DNA of 64,000 nt from the NCBI GenBank assembly GCA_964439835.1, contig CAYTPQ010000007.1:29364-93363 (forward strand), read 5' to 3'. Both the position numbers and the translations under genes were made by a program. The DNA is from JAGNLM01 sp964439835. Its GTDB lineage: Bacteria; Pseudomonadota; Gammaproteobacteria; JAABTG01. The notes below the pieces were generated by a model. It searched no databases. It saw nothing but the letters and a program-made list of their open reading frames with translations, and had not been told where the DNA came from. Position 1 is the stretch's first letter. The number at the start of each line of letters is the position of its first letter. This document shows, one piece after another, positions 42,201 through 50,613 of this stretch.

Positions 42201-42479
42201 AACGGTGGCAAGAAGGACATGGTCGGCAAGGTCAAGGTGAGCGAGACCATTCGTCCGGGGATCGTCACCTTTGTCGTGGGCTACGGCCACTGGGCCACGG
42301 GCGCGGTCGACCAGGTCATTGACGGCACGGTGATCAAGGCCGATCCGAAGCGCCAGGGTGGCGTGCACGCCAACGCGGCCATGTGGGTGGACCCGCAGCT
42401 GAAGAACACCTGCATGATCGACAAGGTGGGCGGTAGCGTGTCCTTCTACGACACGCGGGTGAAGCTGGTGAAGGTGTAG
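39231..42479 (+). CDS. TtrA/SrdA-like molybdopterin oxidoreductase, Tat-exported
   Basis: The 1082-residue protein has a twin-Arg signal (LSRRTFLKGTALAGC, R18-R19), a 4Fe-4S site (C72, C75, C79, C124) and a likely Mo ligand Cys near residue 286 (TTVCQGS). Its length and motifs, for example KRGEGKW, HPDFGPKNNQ, NGFYNISSLM, LNRPDDFYIRMVANVAN and LNRGGRFD, match tetrathionate reductase TtrA and selenate reductase SrdA-type enzymes rather than arsenate or nitrate enzymes. The substrate is therefore probably a sulfur or selenium oxyanion, but direction and substrate are unproven. GGAGGAG precedes ATG 39231. It completes the sigma-54 operon. Confidence 0.92.
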   Translation: MSDRNTNVPTEEPSGLSRRTFLKGTALAGCAALAAGPLELARLLIARVEAGELTAEEAYALMKAENQLYTVCLNCNTGCGIKVKILDGVAVKIDGNPYNPWTLWPHLPMKEAVSAAAKVDGAICPKGQAGHQGAYDPYRITKVLKRAGKRGEGKWKSIPFDQAITEIVEGGLLFKDVPGEESRKVTGLKELWALRDPKAFEEMGKDVDAIRKKKTPEEKQAAIAEFKTKHAALLDKLIDPDHPDFGPKNNQFVYMWGRKKGGRGDFSKRFYEQFGTRNFHGHTTVCQGSLYFASKALSEQYVGDTFKDGQKFYWQADQENAEYILFVGANLFDANYGPSNRTPRITQRMVDGELKTTVLDPRFSKLASKANRWVPILPGTDAAFANGVARWMLENEKFDAKYLANCNKAAAAAAKEPTWCNAAWLVKLDKDGKPSTLLRASEIGLKPAEKRTDKDGKEYNFEYVVAMQGGKPVAVDPNDDKEPVTGDLFATAELDGADGKKVKVKSGLQVMLETVKEKTIAEYAKICGIEPEVITETAKELSSHGKKACVDMHRGPAQHTNGFYNISSLMQLNLLLGNMDWKGGMIVASTYNTDGTKTEAQPFSFKKITPKAPKAFGLSIIRHDAKYEESTIFAGYPAKRNWWPLSSDVYEEIIPSIADAYPYPVKALFSYMGAPTYALPAGNTNIDALVNLDRVPLYFASDITIGTTSLYADYIFPDLHYLERWEMQGSHPNMPVKVQPVRQPVIASPNEIVKVFGEEQPISYETVWLALAEKLGLPGFGPNGFGEGQPLNRPDDFYIRMVANVANDGKEPVADASEAEVELFTLSRKHLPKNVFDLERWKKIAGPNFAKVVYVLNRGGRFDTQENTYKGDQVANKYGKYVNLYEEKTYKCKDAFTGKHYLGMAKYVPVADTLDHVPTKLSEGYDLHMITQRDVRMTKSRTITHSYLTDSLPENGIIVNGKDAKKLGVKTGDRVRVLSATNPKGVWDLHNGGKKDMVGKVKVSETIRPGIVTFVVGYGHWATGAVDQVIDGTVIKADPKRQGGVHANAAMWVDPQLKNTCMIDKVGGSVSFYDTRVKLVKV

Positions 42480-42493
42480 CCCCCTCGGGGTGC

Positions 42494-42532
42494 GGGCGGG
42501 TCGCCGGGAATGCGGCGGCCCGCCCTTTCTGT
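42494..42532 (+). terminator. terminator of the molybdoenzyme operon
   Basis: GGGCGGG-T-CGCCG pairs with CGGCG-G-CCCGCCC across a six-base loop and is followed by TTTCTGTCTCT, 14 bases after the stop codon. Confidence 0.85.
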
Positions 42533-42584
42533 CTCTGGGGTCGGCGGCCGCGGGCAGGGCCGGGGCGCGGACGACCGGGTTGGG

Positions 42585-42600
42585 GTTACCTAAGGGTAAC
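42585..42600. promoter_or_regulatory. activator dyad 3 (GTTACC-N4-GGTAAC)
   Basis: GTTACCTAAGGGTAAC has perfect six-base arms, the best match in the window to the dyads at 37819 and 37863. It stands just after the operon terminator and before the AioA remnant. Confidence 0.65.
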
Positions 42601-42722
42601 GTGCTCCGGCTCCGCCAGGGGTCTCCGGGAGCTGGGAGCGGATTGTTCTCCGCCCGCCGTGGGCGCTGTGCGAGGGAGACCCGGGCTCTCATCACCGCCA
42701 TGGCTCGGGAGGGGGATCGAGA

Positions 42723-44513
42723 GTGAGTGGCCTCTTTGCACCGCAGGGGCTGAGCCGCGAGCGCTTGATCCGCCCCCGTGTCGTGACGCCGAAGGGCGGG
42801 GTCGACGCTTCGTGGGACGAGGCCCTTGCCCTCTACACCGCGCTCACCCGCCGCGTGCTGGACTCGGAGGGTCCGGACGGCCTTTTCTTCAACGCCTTCG
42901 ACCACGGGGGCGTCGGCGGTGGCTTCGAGACGACCTGGGGCATCGGGAAGCTGATGTTCTCCGCGCTGGGGACCCGCATGGTCCGGCTCGTCAACCGGTC
43001 CGGAGATGGCTTGGCGTGCCAGGCCACTCGCGACATGGGGGTACGCGAGCTCAACAACGCCTATGAGGACGCCGAGCTGGCGGACACTCTCGTCTGCATC
43101 GGCGGTGATCCCGGCGAGGCGCAAACCCACTACTTCGCGGGCTACTGGATCCGCAATCTGCGGGGGGCGACGCTCGGCAAGAAGGCACAGCGTCTGCCCG
43201 GGGAGTCGAGCGAGGCGGCCCGTGTCGTATTCATCGACCCCCGGCACACCGCCTCGGTCACCATGGCCGAGCAGGCCGCGGGGAGGGATCGCGTCCTGCA
43301 CCTGCCGATCGTGCCCGGAAGCGATTTCGCCCTGTTCAACGGGCTTCTGACTCACGTCGTCGAGAAAGGCTGGCACGACCGGGAGCTTATTGCCGCCCAC
43401 ACGACCGGCTTCGACGACATGCTCCGGGCGAACCGGCTTTCCCTCGACGAGACCGCCCGGGTCACCGGTCTCACGCCCGTGCAGATCGATCAGGCGGCGC
43501 GCTGGATGTTCGAACCGAAGGCCGGCGGCGCGCGACGCCGGACGCTGTTCGCTTACTCGAAGGGGCTCCTCTGGGGCAGCGACCCGTACGCGCGTCTGGC
43601 GGCCCTGATGGACCTGGTGCTGGCGACGCACAACGTGGGGCGCCCGGGTACGGGGGCGATCCACCTGGGTGGTCATCAGGAAGGGTTCGCACGACCTTCA
43701 CGCCCCGATGGCGAGCATGTACCCGCGGTCGACGAGGCGCTCATCCAGGGTCGCGGTCGCATGCTCACGGTGTGGGGCTGCAATGCCTTGCGGGCAACGC
43801 CGGATGCGGCGGCTTACCGCGAGGCGCTCCGCCGGCGCAGCCAGGTGGTGCGGGAGGCAATGACGCACGCCGGTGAGGCCAGCGCCGAGGATCTCACCGA
43901 GGCCGTCTGGCAGGCGCTGGCCGATCACGGTGGCCTCTTCGTCACCGCCGTCGATCTCTACCCTATGCAGTCCGCGCAGATCGCGCACCTGCTCTTGCCA
44001 GCGGCGCGTCCGGGCGAGATGAACGTGACGTCGATGAATGGCGAGCGGCGCATTCGCCTTGCCGAGCGATTCATGGATCCGCCGGGAGTGGCGAGGCCGG
44101 ACTGCCTGATCGCCGCCGACATGGCCAATGCGCTGAGGGCCAGCTATGTGCGCGAGAGCAACGTGGCGATGGGGCGGCGCTTCGAGGGCTTCGAATGGCA
44201 GACCGAAGAGGACGCCTTCAACGACGGCTTCGCGGCCGTCCATGCTTCGGAGTTTGGGAGCGAAACGGGAGGCCTCGTGACCTACGAGCGCCTGCGGGCG
44301 ATGGGTGTCGACGGCGTCCAGTTGCCAGTCCGAGCGTATCGGGACGGCAAGCTCCGAGGCACCGAGCGGCTGTATACGGACGGCAGGTTCGATACCGCGG
44401 ACGGCAGGGCGCGATTCCTTCCGGCGCCGTGGAGTGGTCCGGTACGGCCCCACGCCCTCTATGACGAACAGACCCACAGCGGTACCCGGGAATACTTTGG
44501 TTCGCCCGCCTGA
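42723..44513 (+). pseudogene. aioA: core of arsenite oxidase large subunit, both ends missing
   Basis: The open frame of 596 codons matches the middle of AioA: DGLFFNAFDHGGVGGGFETT, TRDMGVRELNNAYEDAELAD, HLGGHQEGFARP and ATHNVGRPGTGAIHL are family signatures. AioA is normally about 825 residues. The N-terminal 100 or so residues with the Cys ligands of the 3Fe-4S cluster are absent, and the frame stops after FLPAPWSGPV, before the C-terminal cap domain of about 150 residues. No Rieske subunit gene (aioB) is near. It starts at a GTG without a good ribosome site. It could still be expressed, but as an arsenite oxidase it should be inactive. Confidence 0.8.
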
Positions 44514-44618
44514 TGCCAGACACCGGCGGCTGATGTCCGGCAGGGGGTATCTGCCAGCCTCTGGGCGTCGGACACCTGTCCGAGGCCCCTGACGAGAGGA
44601 CGACAGAGGAGACCTTCG

Positions 44619-45367
44619 ATGCAGAAGAAGACGCTGTACCTCGTACCGGTCGCGCTCACCGCGACGGCAGCGGCATCGGCGGCGCCGCCGGCGGCGCCCA
44701 ACAACGGCGCGGTGCTGGCGGGAACCTGTGCGGGCTGCCATGGCACCGACGGCGCGAGCGAGGGGCACGCCCCCGTCATCGGCGGCCTCTCGGAGACCTA
44801 CCTGTCGATGGGGGTCTGAATCCGCGTAATTCCGGTGAAGAAAAGGTCAGTGCCGTCGATCCCAAGGGCATGGTCATCAAGGGCGAGTTCGACGACTACA
44901 AGGTCGACGCGGCGAGCGTCATCGCGCCGCATCACGCGGGGGCGATAGCGGTGAAGGCGGGCCTGACCGACGAGAAGGGGTGGTGCCCCGTCGATCAAGC
45001 CACCTTCGAGTCGAAGAAGGCCAAGGACGTCTTTGTCGTCGGCGATTCCTGCATTGCTGGCGCGATGCCCAAGTCCGGCTACGCGGCCAACTCCCAGGGC
45101 AAGGTGGTGGCCGCGGTCATCGCGGCACGCTCACTGGGTGTGGCGCCACCGAAGGCAGCGTACACCAACACCTGCTACAGCGTGCTTGCTCCGGACTACG
45201 GCATTTCGGTTGCCGGCGTGTACCAGGTGGGCCCGCAGGGCACACTCGTCGAGGTGCCGAACTCGGGTGGCGTCTCTCCCGCCGATGAGACGCTCGAAAC
45301 TCGTGCCCGGGAGGCGGTCTACCAGATCAGCTGGTTCCGCAAGATCAAGGCGGACGGTTGGGGCTAG
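44619..45367 (+). pseudogene. fccAB: fccAB deletion fusion (flavocytochrome c sulfide dehydrogenase remnant)
   Basis: Codons 44619-44810 encode the start of the FccA cytochrome: a signal peptide and AGTCAGCHGTDGASEG with haem motif CAGCH, ending at GLSETYLSM. After a shift of frame, codons from about 44815 to 45367 encode the C-terminal third of FccB: VDPKGMVIKGEFDDYKVDAA, VFVVGDSCIAGAMPKSGYAA and YQISWFRKIKADGWG. The second half of fccA and two thirds of fccB, with most of the FAD-binding part, are gone. A single internal deletion of more than 1 kb explains this. Intact FccAB oxidises sulfide in the periplasm. Confidence 0.88.
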
Positions 45368-45404
45368 TCGGCCCGGGCCGTCGCTTGGTGGCGCTTCCCG
45401 CCTG

Positions 45405-45433
45405 ACCGCCGGGGGTGGCTCCCACCCCCGGCG
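45405..45433 (+). terminator. strong hairpin after the fccAB remnant
   Basis: CCGCCGGGGGTGG pairs perfectly with CCACCCCCGGCGG across a three-base loop, 37 bases after the stop codon. No T-run follows. Confidence 0.65.
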
Positions 45434-45655
45434 GGAGGTCGGGAGTGAACGGGGGGCAGGTCCGGCGCATTCGTTAAAGGCTGAGAGCCTGTGAACTATC
45501 CAGGTCAAAAGCGCAATCGGGGTGGCCGCCTTGTCCGATCGCGCGCAGCGCTCAAAGGGCGGCCGCTGTGACCTTCCGAACGAAAACAAGGATAATCTGC
45601 GTGATGGGCTGACCTCCTGCCGTCCCTTGACCGCGCCGATCGGGAGTGTCGTGGC

Positions 45656-46192
45656 ATGGGCCCCCTTGCCAGAGCAGTTTGCAGAGTGGTTTCGCTCATC
45701 CTCATGGGGCTCGCGCCCGTCTCCAGCCTCGCCGACCCGGTTTGCGACGAGGCGCGGCGCGCAGCCGTTGCAGAGCCCGGCCGCTTCGCGATCTCGGACG
45801 ACGGGACGACGGTAGCTGACGGGCGCACGGGTCTGGTCTGGAAGCGCTGCAGCGAGGGCCAGACCTGGGACGGCACAACCTGCGCCGGGGAGGCCTCTAC
45901 CCACACCTGGCAACAGGCCTTGCGGCTGGCGAAGAAGGCCAGCTTCGCCGGCAAGAGCGCCTGGCGGCTCCCGACGCGGGAAGAGCTTTCCTCGATCCTG
46001 GAACGTGCGTGCCATTCCCCCGCCATCGATCTGCAGGTCTTCCCGGCGACGCCGAGCGCCTGGTTCTGGTCTGCAACGCCGGTCACGAGCTGCACGGGAG
46101 GTGCCTGGGCGGTCGGCTTCGACTACGGAGACGGCAGCAGCGACGACGAGGGCAGTCTGAATCGCGTTCGCCTGGTCCGGGACGGGCCCTGA
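45656..46192 (+). CDS. exported DUF1566 (Lcl-type C-terminal fold) protein
   Basis: The 178-residue product has a signal peptide ending near SLA-DP and a DUF1566 domain: DGRTGLVWKRCSEGQTWDG, TWQQALRLAKKASFAGKSAW, RLPTREELSSILERAC and a closing WFWSATPV ... GFDYGDG. The domain has the fold of legionella collagen-like and sulfatase-modifying-like surface proteins and is common in exported proteins of aquatic bacteria. Five Cys in the mature part suggest disulfides. GGGAG precedes ATG 45656. Function unknown; it is convergent with the CcdA-like gene. Confidence 0.82.
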   Translation: MGPLARAVCRVVSLILMGLAPVSSLADPVCDEARRAAVAEPGRFAISDDGTTVADGRTGLVWKRCSEGQTWDGTTCAGEASTHTWQQALRLAKKASFAGKSAWRLPTREELSSILERACHSPAIDLQVFPATPSAWFWSATPVTSCTGGAWAVGFDYGDGSSDDEGSLNRVRLVRDGP

Positions 46193-46241
46193 TGCGATGT
46201 GGCTCCGATGGGAAGCCTCCATCCTCGATGACCCCTCCCGT

Positions 46242-46943
46242 TCAGCCCGAAGCCGAGAGCGCCGTGGCCAGCAGCCAGCCGCCCGCAAGCAGCAATAGCG
46301 CGCCGCTGGCGGCGCGCCCGTAGAGGGCGCCCCGCCGGCGGCCGAGCGCGTCCAGCCAGCGCTGCACCGTCCCCAGGGACAGGGCGGCGATCAGCACCGC
46401 CAGGCAGTGGCCGGCGGCGAACAGGACCACCAGCGTCAGCGCCAGGCCGAAATTGTCGGCCGCGGTCAGCCACGCCGCGCCCAGCACCGGGGCGATCCAG
46501 GCAAAGGCGCAGGGACCCAGGGCAAACCCGAAGACGGCCCCGATCAGGAATCCCGTCCCCGCGCCGCGACGCTCCGGGGTGGGCAGGTTCCAGCCCCCGG
46601 GCAAGGTGATCACGTCCAGCAGATAGAGACCGGCCACGATGCAGCCGGCGGCCACTAGGTAGATCGCGACCCCGCCCAGATCACCCGCCAGCCGGCCGAG
46701 GGCCAGGCTCACGCCCGCAAGGGGCACGATCCCCGCGAGTGCTCCCAGGGCAAAGGCGAGCACCACCCGCAAATGCCGCCACGAGTAGCCCGTTCCTCCG
46801 GACAGATAGCCGACCACCAGGGGTATGCCCGCCAGGTGACAGGGCGAGAGCCAGATGCTCATCAGCCCCCAGGCCAGCGCGGCGACGGCCGCCCAGAGGG
46901 GGGCGCCGCCGAGGGCGTCGCTGACGGGCGCGAGCAGCTCCAT
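46242..46943 (-). CDS. CcdA/DsbD-like transmembrane thiol-electron carrier
   Basis: The 233-residue protein has six to seven transmembrane segments. The Cys pair expected in CcdA-type proteins is present: Cys in WLSPCHLAGIPLVVGYL (helix 1) and Cys in FALGPCAFAWIAPVLGA (helix 4), with Pro before each. Such proteins carry reducing equivalents from cytoplasmic thioredoxin to periplasmic thiol proteins, for cytochrome c maturation or other uses. The start at MELLAPVSDALGG follows GGGGAGA. It is transcribed after the thioredoxin-like gene with a 13-base gap, its likely periplasmic partner. Confidence 0.88.
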   Translation of the reverse strand: MELLAPVSDALGGAPLWAAVAALAWGLMSIWLSPCHLAGIPLVVGYLSGGTGYSWRHLRVVLAFALGALAGIVPLAGVSLALGRLAGDLGGVAIYLVAAGCIVAGLYLLDVITLPGGWNLPTPERRGAGTGFLIGAVFGFALGPCAFAWIAPVLGAAWLTAADNFGLALTLVVLFAAGHCLAVLIAALSLGTVQRWLDALGRRRGALYGRAASGALLLLAGGWLLATALSASG

Positions 46944-46956
46944 GGGTATCTCTCCC

Positions 46957-47391
46957 CTACGGGGTTGTCGGGACGGGTGCGTCCAGGCTGATCCCGTGGG
47001 CTCGGAAGCGTGCCTCCACCGCCTGGGCGGAGAGGTAGCCCACGTGGCGGGTGATCTCACGCCCGTCGCCGTCGAGGAAGACCTGTGTGGGGATCACCCG
47101 GATCCGCCAGCGCGAGGCCTGCTCAGGCCGCCGCACCACGTCCACCGATTCGACGTTGAGCCGCCCGGCGTGACGTCGCTCCAATTCGGTGAGGACCTTG
47201 CGCATGGCGATGCAGCTCGAGCACGAATCGGAGCCCAGCTCGATCAGGGTGGGCAGCCCTGCGATCGCGCTAGACGCGGGGTGCGTCTCGGCATCCCGGT
47301 TCGCGGCGCCGATCGCCCGGTACAGGACGAACCCCACCAGCACGAGCGTCACGGCGAGGGCGAGGGCTATGGGGCGATTCGCGGTGGCCAT
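46957..47391 (-). CDS. membrane-anchored thioredoxin-like protein (CSSC)
   Basis: The 144-residue product starts at MATANRPIALALAVTLVLVG, a membrane anchor, and carries a periplasmic thioredoxin fold with the active site GSDSCSSCIAMRKVLTELER and the cis-Pro segment RVIPTQVFLDGDGRE. CSSC is uncommon but occurs in thioredoxin-like partners of CcdA. The next gene downstream encodes a CcdA-like protein, so electrons would pass from the membrane carrier to this protein and then to substrates, perhaps the many cytochromes c encoded here. Confidence 0.87.
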   Translation of the reverse strand: MATANRPIALALAVTLVLVGFVLYRAIGAANRDAETHPASSAIAGLPTLIELGSDSCSSCIAMRKVLTELERRHAGRLNVESVDVVRRPEQASRWRIRVIPTQVFLDGDGREITRHVGYLSAQAVEARFRAHGISLDAPVPTTP

Positions 47392-47399
47392 GGTCGTCG

Positions 47400-47627
47400 C
47401 TATTCCTGTGGAAGGGCGCCCGCAGGGGTCAGGCGTGCCGTCAGCACTGCGGCGACCAGTGCCAGGGCCAGGACGCCGATGGCCGAGCCGGCATGGGTCA
47501 GCCACTGCGGAGCGAACACCAGCATCAGTCCGAGGCCCAGCATCATGTAGCCCGACACCAGCTTCAGCAAACGGCCCTCGCGCTCGGAGAGCTTGCGGCT
47601 CCCGAGCGTGTAGGTGAATGCCAGCAC
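47400..47627 (-). pseudogene. 3' stub of a larger membrane redox protein
   Basis: The 75-codon frame starts at a GTG without a ribosome site and encodes LAFTYTLGSRKLSEREGRLL and a hydrophobic helix (YMMLGLGLMLVFAPQWL) and ends in another helix. As far as I recall this is the C-terminus of a larger family of membrane proteins near cytochrome or thioredoxin genes. Upstream there is only 40 bases to the next gene, so most of the gene is lost. A real small protein cannot be excluded. Confidence 0.5.
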
Positions 47628-47670
47628 GACCGAGCGTCAAGGGAACGGACATGAGAGCCAGAGAGTCGCG

Positions 47671-50511
47671 CTACCGATAGCCGAACAGCATGGAATAGAC
47701 AATCAGCACGATCAGGATGAGCCCCGTTGCCAGCGCCAGCATGCCGAAGAGCCTGTAGCCCCTCTCCACGGCCGGGCTTACCGGCTCGCGCAAGCGGCTC
47801 GTGAGCTGGCCACTCTCGACCCGGTGCTGATACTCCGCCGGTTTGTCGTACGCGAGCTCCTCGACGGTCATCCGCCCGGTGAAGATGACCGGATCCATGG
47901 GAAACTTGTCAGGGCGGAAGTGCCCGTTGAAGAAGTGGATGGTGAAGATAAAGCCGACGGCAAGGAGCGCCTCGTCACTGTGCACGATGGTGGCGACGTT
48001 GACCGACCATCCGGGGAGGAGGCGGGTAAAGGCCTCGGGGAACCACAGGACGAGACCCGTGCTGCCAATCACCAGGACGCCCCAGAAGACCGCGAAGTAG
48101 TCGAACTTCTCCCAATAGGTGAACCGGCCGTACCGGGGGCGCGGACCGAGCCCCAGGAACCATCGGACGGACTGCACCAGCTCCGGCCAGTCGCGCCGGT
48201 TGAACAGGATCGAGTCGGGCCCAGCGAGCAGCTCGCGCCAGCTCTGGCCGGACTCGCGCTTGCGCCGGCGTACGTCCCAGAGGTGATAGACGAACACGGC
48301 GAGCAGCACGATCGCGCCCAGGCGGTGGAGGACGCCCATCGTGTGGAAGCCGCCAAGGGCGCCGGAGAGCGCCTGCGCCCAGCCCATGTAGGAGAACTTC
48401 AGCGCCATGCCGGTCAGGGCAAGGGCGAAGAAGCTCAGGAGCAGCAGCAGGTGCTGTAGCCGTTGCCAGCGGTCGAAGCGACAGTAGACCCCGCTCGCGC
48501 ACGCGGTGCTTCGCCGGATCGCCTCGCGCTGCGCTTGCCACTGCTCACGGCTCAGCCAAAGCCGCACGAGCCATGCCAGGGAGTGAAGGAACGCAACACC
48601 CAGGGTTCCGAGCAGCAGCGCCGTCATGCCCCAGAACGACCAGAAGAGCCAGGGGTACTTGTCCGGATCGTGATGGGTGGCGTGGGTCAGGTAGCCAGCG
48701 AACTGACGGTGAGATTCTCGGTGGCACTTGGCGCAGGTGCCGACGACGTTGTCGTGGCTCAGCGTCGAGCGCGGATCGGCGGGGGGCAGGATTGCATGGG
48801 TACCGTGGCAGTCGGAGCACTTGGCGGGGGCCTCCGCTCCCAGCCGCGAGCCCTTGCCGTGGAAGGTCTCGAAGAAGGTGCGCGCCTCTGCCTCGTGGCA
48901 CCGCCCGCACTGGTCCATCATGCGTAGCCGGAAGTTGCCCGTGTCGGTGCGGGCAATGGTGTGGGAGGAGTGGCAGTCGGCACAGGATGGGAGCCTGGCC
49001 TCGTCCGTTGTGGTTCCGTTGCCGGGCCAGTGAATGCTGGTCTGGAACGCCTTCTCGATCCCGTCGTGACACCGCCCGCAGGTCCGGGCGACGTTCCTGC
49101 GATTCACCGTTGAGTCGGAGTCGGCGGCCGGCCGCTCGTCGTGGCTGCCGTGGCAGTCCGTGCAGGTCGCCGCGACCAGCAGGCCGCTCTCCACCAAGCC
49201 CTTGCCGTGGATGCTGTCCTCGTACAGCCGCACAAGATCGCCTTCGCTCCCCTGCATGCGCACGGCCGCCGCTTGTCCACCCCGATGGCATTCCCCGCAG
49301 AGCTTGTGCTGATTACGGGTAAAGGTTGGCGAGTCGGGTAGCGCCTTGCTCGTGGTGTAGTGGCTGTCGTGGCAGGTGCGGCAGGTCGGGGCGTCGGGAT
49401 CACCGTTCACCGCGAGCGCCCCGTGCACGCCGGAGCGGTAGCGGGTCTCCTGCTCGGCGTGGCAGATCCCGCAATCGACCTGCACGGGGGACTTGACCGT
49501 CTCGCAGGCCCGGACGTGCGAGGGCGTCACGTCTGTGTGGCACTGTGCGCAGGCCGTCTTCGCATGGGCGTTAGGTCCGTATCGCTGCTGATCGATGTAA
49601 AGGGAGATGGCCTTGCCGTTGCGCTCTACCGTGAGCGAGGGATCGCCGTGGCAGGTCAAGCAGTCCGCATTCGCCGTCCCGGCTGGATACAGGACACGGC
49701 GGATCTTGTGCGGCGCGTGGCAATCCACGCAGACGGGCACCTTATGCGGCTCCTCCTGCCACAGCCGCCCCTCGATGACCTTGCGGTGCACCTCCTCGAT
49801 CTGGCCGTGGCACTGGGCACAGGTCCTGGCAATGTTGGCCGCGTGGATGCTGGACGCGGCATCGGTGTGGGGCCGGACGTCGTGGGCGGTGTGGCAGGAG
49901 GTACAGACTGCGGTGACGGTCAGGCCACGGCGGAAGAGGCCCTCGCCATGGATGCTCATCGAGTAGTTCGAGAGGATGCGATCCTGGGGGATGTCGTGGG
50001 TGCGGGTGACCGGGGAGCCTTCCTGGTGGCAGCGCCCGCAGAGCGCCGGGACGTTGACCACGGCCGTTGGGGAGACGGCGTCACGTCTCGAACGGACATC
50101 GTGGGTACCGTGGCAGTCGCTGCAGCGGGGCGCCATCGGGTCGCCTGTCGCCAGGGCCTGTCCGTGCAGGCTGGCCTCATGAAGGGAGGATTCCTTCGCG
50201 TGGCATTGGCCACACTGCACTTGGGCCGCCGGTGTGGCGTGGGGGAGGGTGGCGTCCCGCAGGTCCTGGTGGCAGCTCGTGCAGGAAAGAAGCCGGTGCA
50301 CGGATCGATCGTAGGCGGCGCGGTCAAACCGGAGTGGCACCGCCTCCCCGTCGACGCGTTTCGTGAGTGGCTGGCTGTGGCAGAGCAGGCAGGCCTCGGC
50401 GGCATACGCCGTCCGATCGGTGGCGAGCACAAGGGCGAGCAGCCAGAGCACCAGCACGGGACCGGCTCGGCGTCGATGGCACTGCCATGCCGTAGCGCTG
50501 TAGAAGGGCAT
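47671..50511 (-). CDS. 19-haem cytochrome c fused to a b-type membrane module
   Basis: The 946-residue protein has a signal peptide (AGPVLVLWLLALVLATDRTA, start at MPFYSATAW). I count 19 CxxCH motifs from CLLCH near residue 41 to CAKCH near residue 620. A membrane part of about 300 residues follows, with helices and His ligands typical of the cytochrome b561/formate dehydrogenase gamma fold (DRWQRLQHLLLLLSFFALAL, MGVLHRLGAIVLLAVFVYHL, IVHSDEALLAVGFIFTIHFF). It could oxidise quinol and pass electrons along the haem chain, or the reverse, to a periplasmic acceptor. Repeats such as HGKGL and CxDCHG.H suggest the haem domain grew by duplication. Confidence 0.9.
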   Translation of the reverse strand: MPFYSATAWQCHRRRAGPVLVLWLLALVLATDRTAYAAEACLLCHSQPLTKRVDGEAVPLRFDRAAYDRSVHRLLSCTSCHQDLRDATLPHATPAAQVQCGQCHAKESSLHEASLHGQALATGDPMAPRCSDCHGTHDVRSRRDAVSPTAVVNVPALCGRCHQEGSPVTRTHDIPQDRILSNYSMSIHGEGLFRRGLTVTAVCTSCHTAHDVRPHTDAASSIHAANIARTCAQCHGQIEEVHRKVIEGRLWQEEPHKVPVCVDCHAPHKIRRVLYPAGTANADCLTCHGDPSLTVERNGKAISLYIDQQRYGPNAHAKTACAQCHTDVTPSHVRACETVKSPVQVDCGICHAEQETRYRSGVHGALAVNGDPDAPTCRTCHDSHYTTSKALPDSPTFTRNQHKLCGECHRGGQAAAVRMQGSEGDLVRLYEDSIHGKGLVESGLLVAATCTDCHGSHDERPAADSDSTVNRRNVARTCGRCHDGIEKAFQTSIHWPGNGTTTDEARLPSCADCHSSHTIARTDTGNFRLRMMDQCGRCHEAEARTFFETFHGKGSRLGAEAPAKCSDCHGTHAILPPADPRSTLSHDNVVGTCAKCHRESHRQFAGYLTHATHHDPDKYPWLFWSFWGMTALLLGTLGVAFLHSLAWLVRLWLSREQWQAQREAIRRSTACASGVYCRFDRWQRLQHLLLLLSFFALALTGMALKFSYMGWAQALSGALGGFHTMGVLHRLGAIVLLAVFVYHLWDVRRRKRESGQSWRELLAGPDSILFNRRDWPELVQSVRWFLGLGPRPRYGRFTYWEKFDYFAVFWGVLVIGSTGLVLWFPEAFTRLLPGWSVNVATIVHSDEALLAVGFIFTIHFFNGHFRPDKFPMDPVIFTGRMTVEELAYDKPAEYQHRVESGQLTSRLREPVSPAVERGYRLFGMLALATGLILIVLIVYSMLFGYR

Positions 50512-50613
50512 GGAAGGTCGAGCCCGTGGCCGTGCGCGTCTTGGCACAGCGCGACTATATACGAGGCCCCACATATACCGTGCCTGACATACGTCACGAA
50601 ACCGCAACGGAAA

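Noticed and set aside
39231..42479. Assignment as arsenate reductase ArrA/ArxA because an AioA remnant is close
   Set aside because: Length and internal motifs follow the TtrA/SrdA group, and the sensor genes resemble the tetrathionate system.
39024..43676. A 1550-codon open frame antisense to the molybdoenzyme and AioA genes
   Set aside because: It is a shadow produced by GC-rich codon bias; its composition (His, Arg, Val, Gly runs) fits no family and the plus-strand genes are certain.
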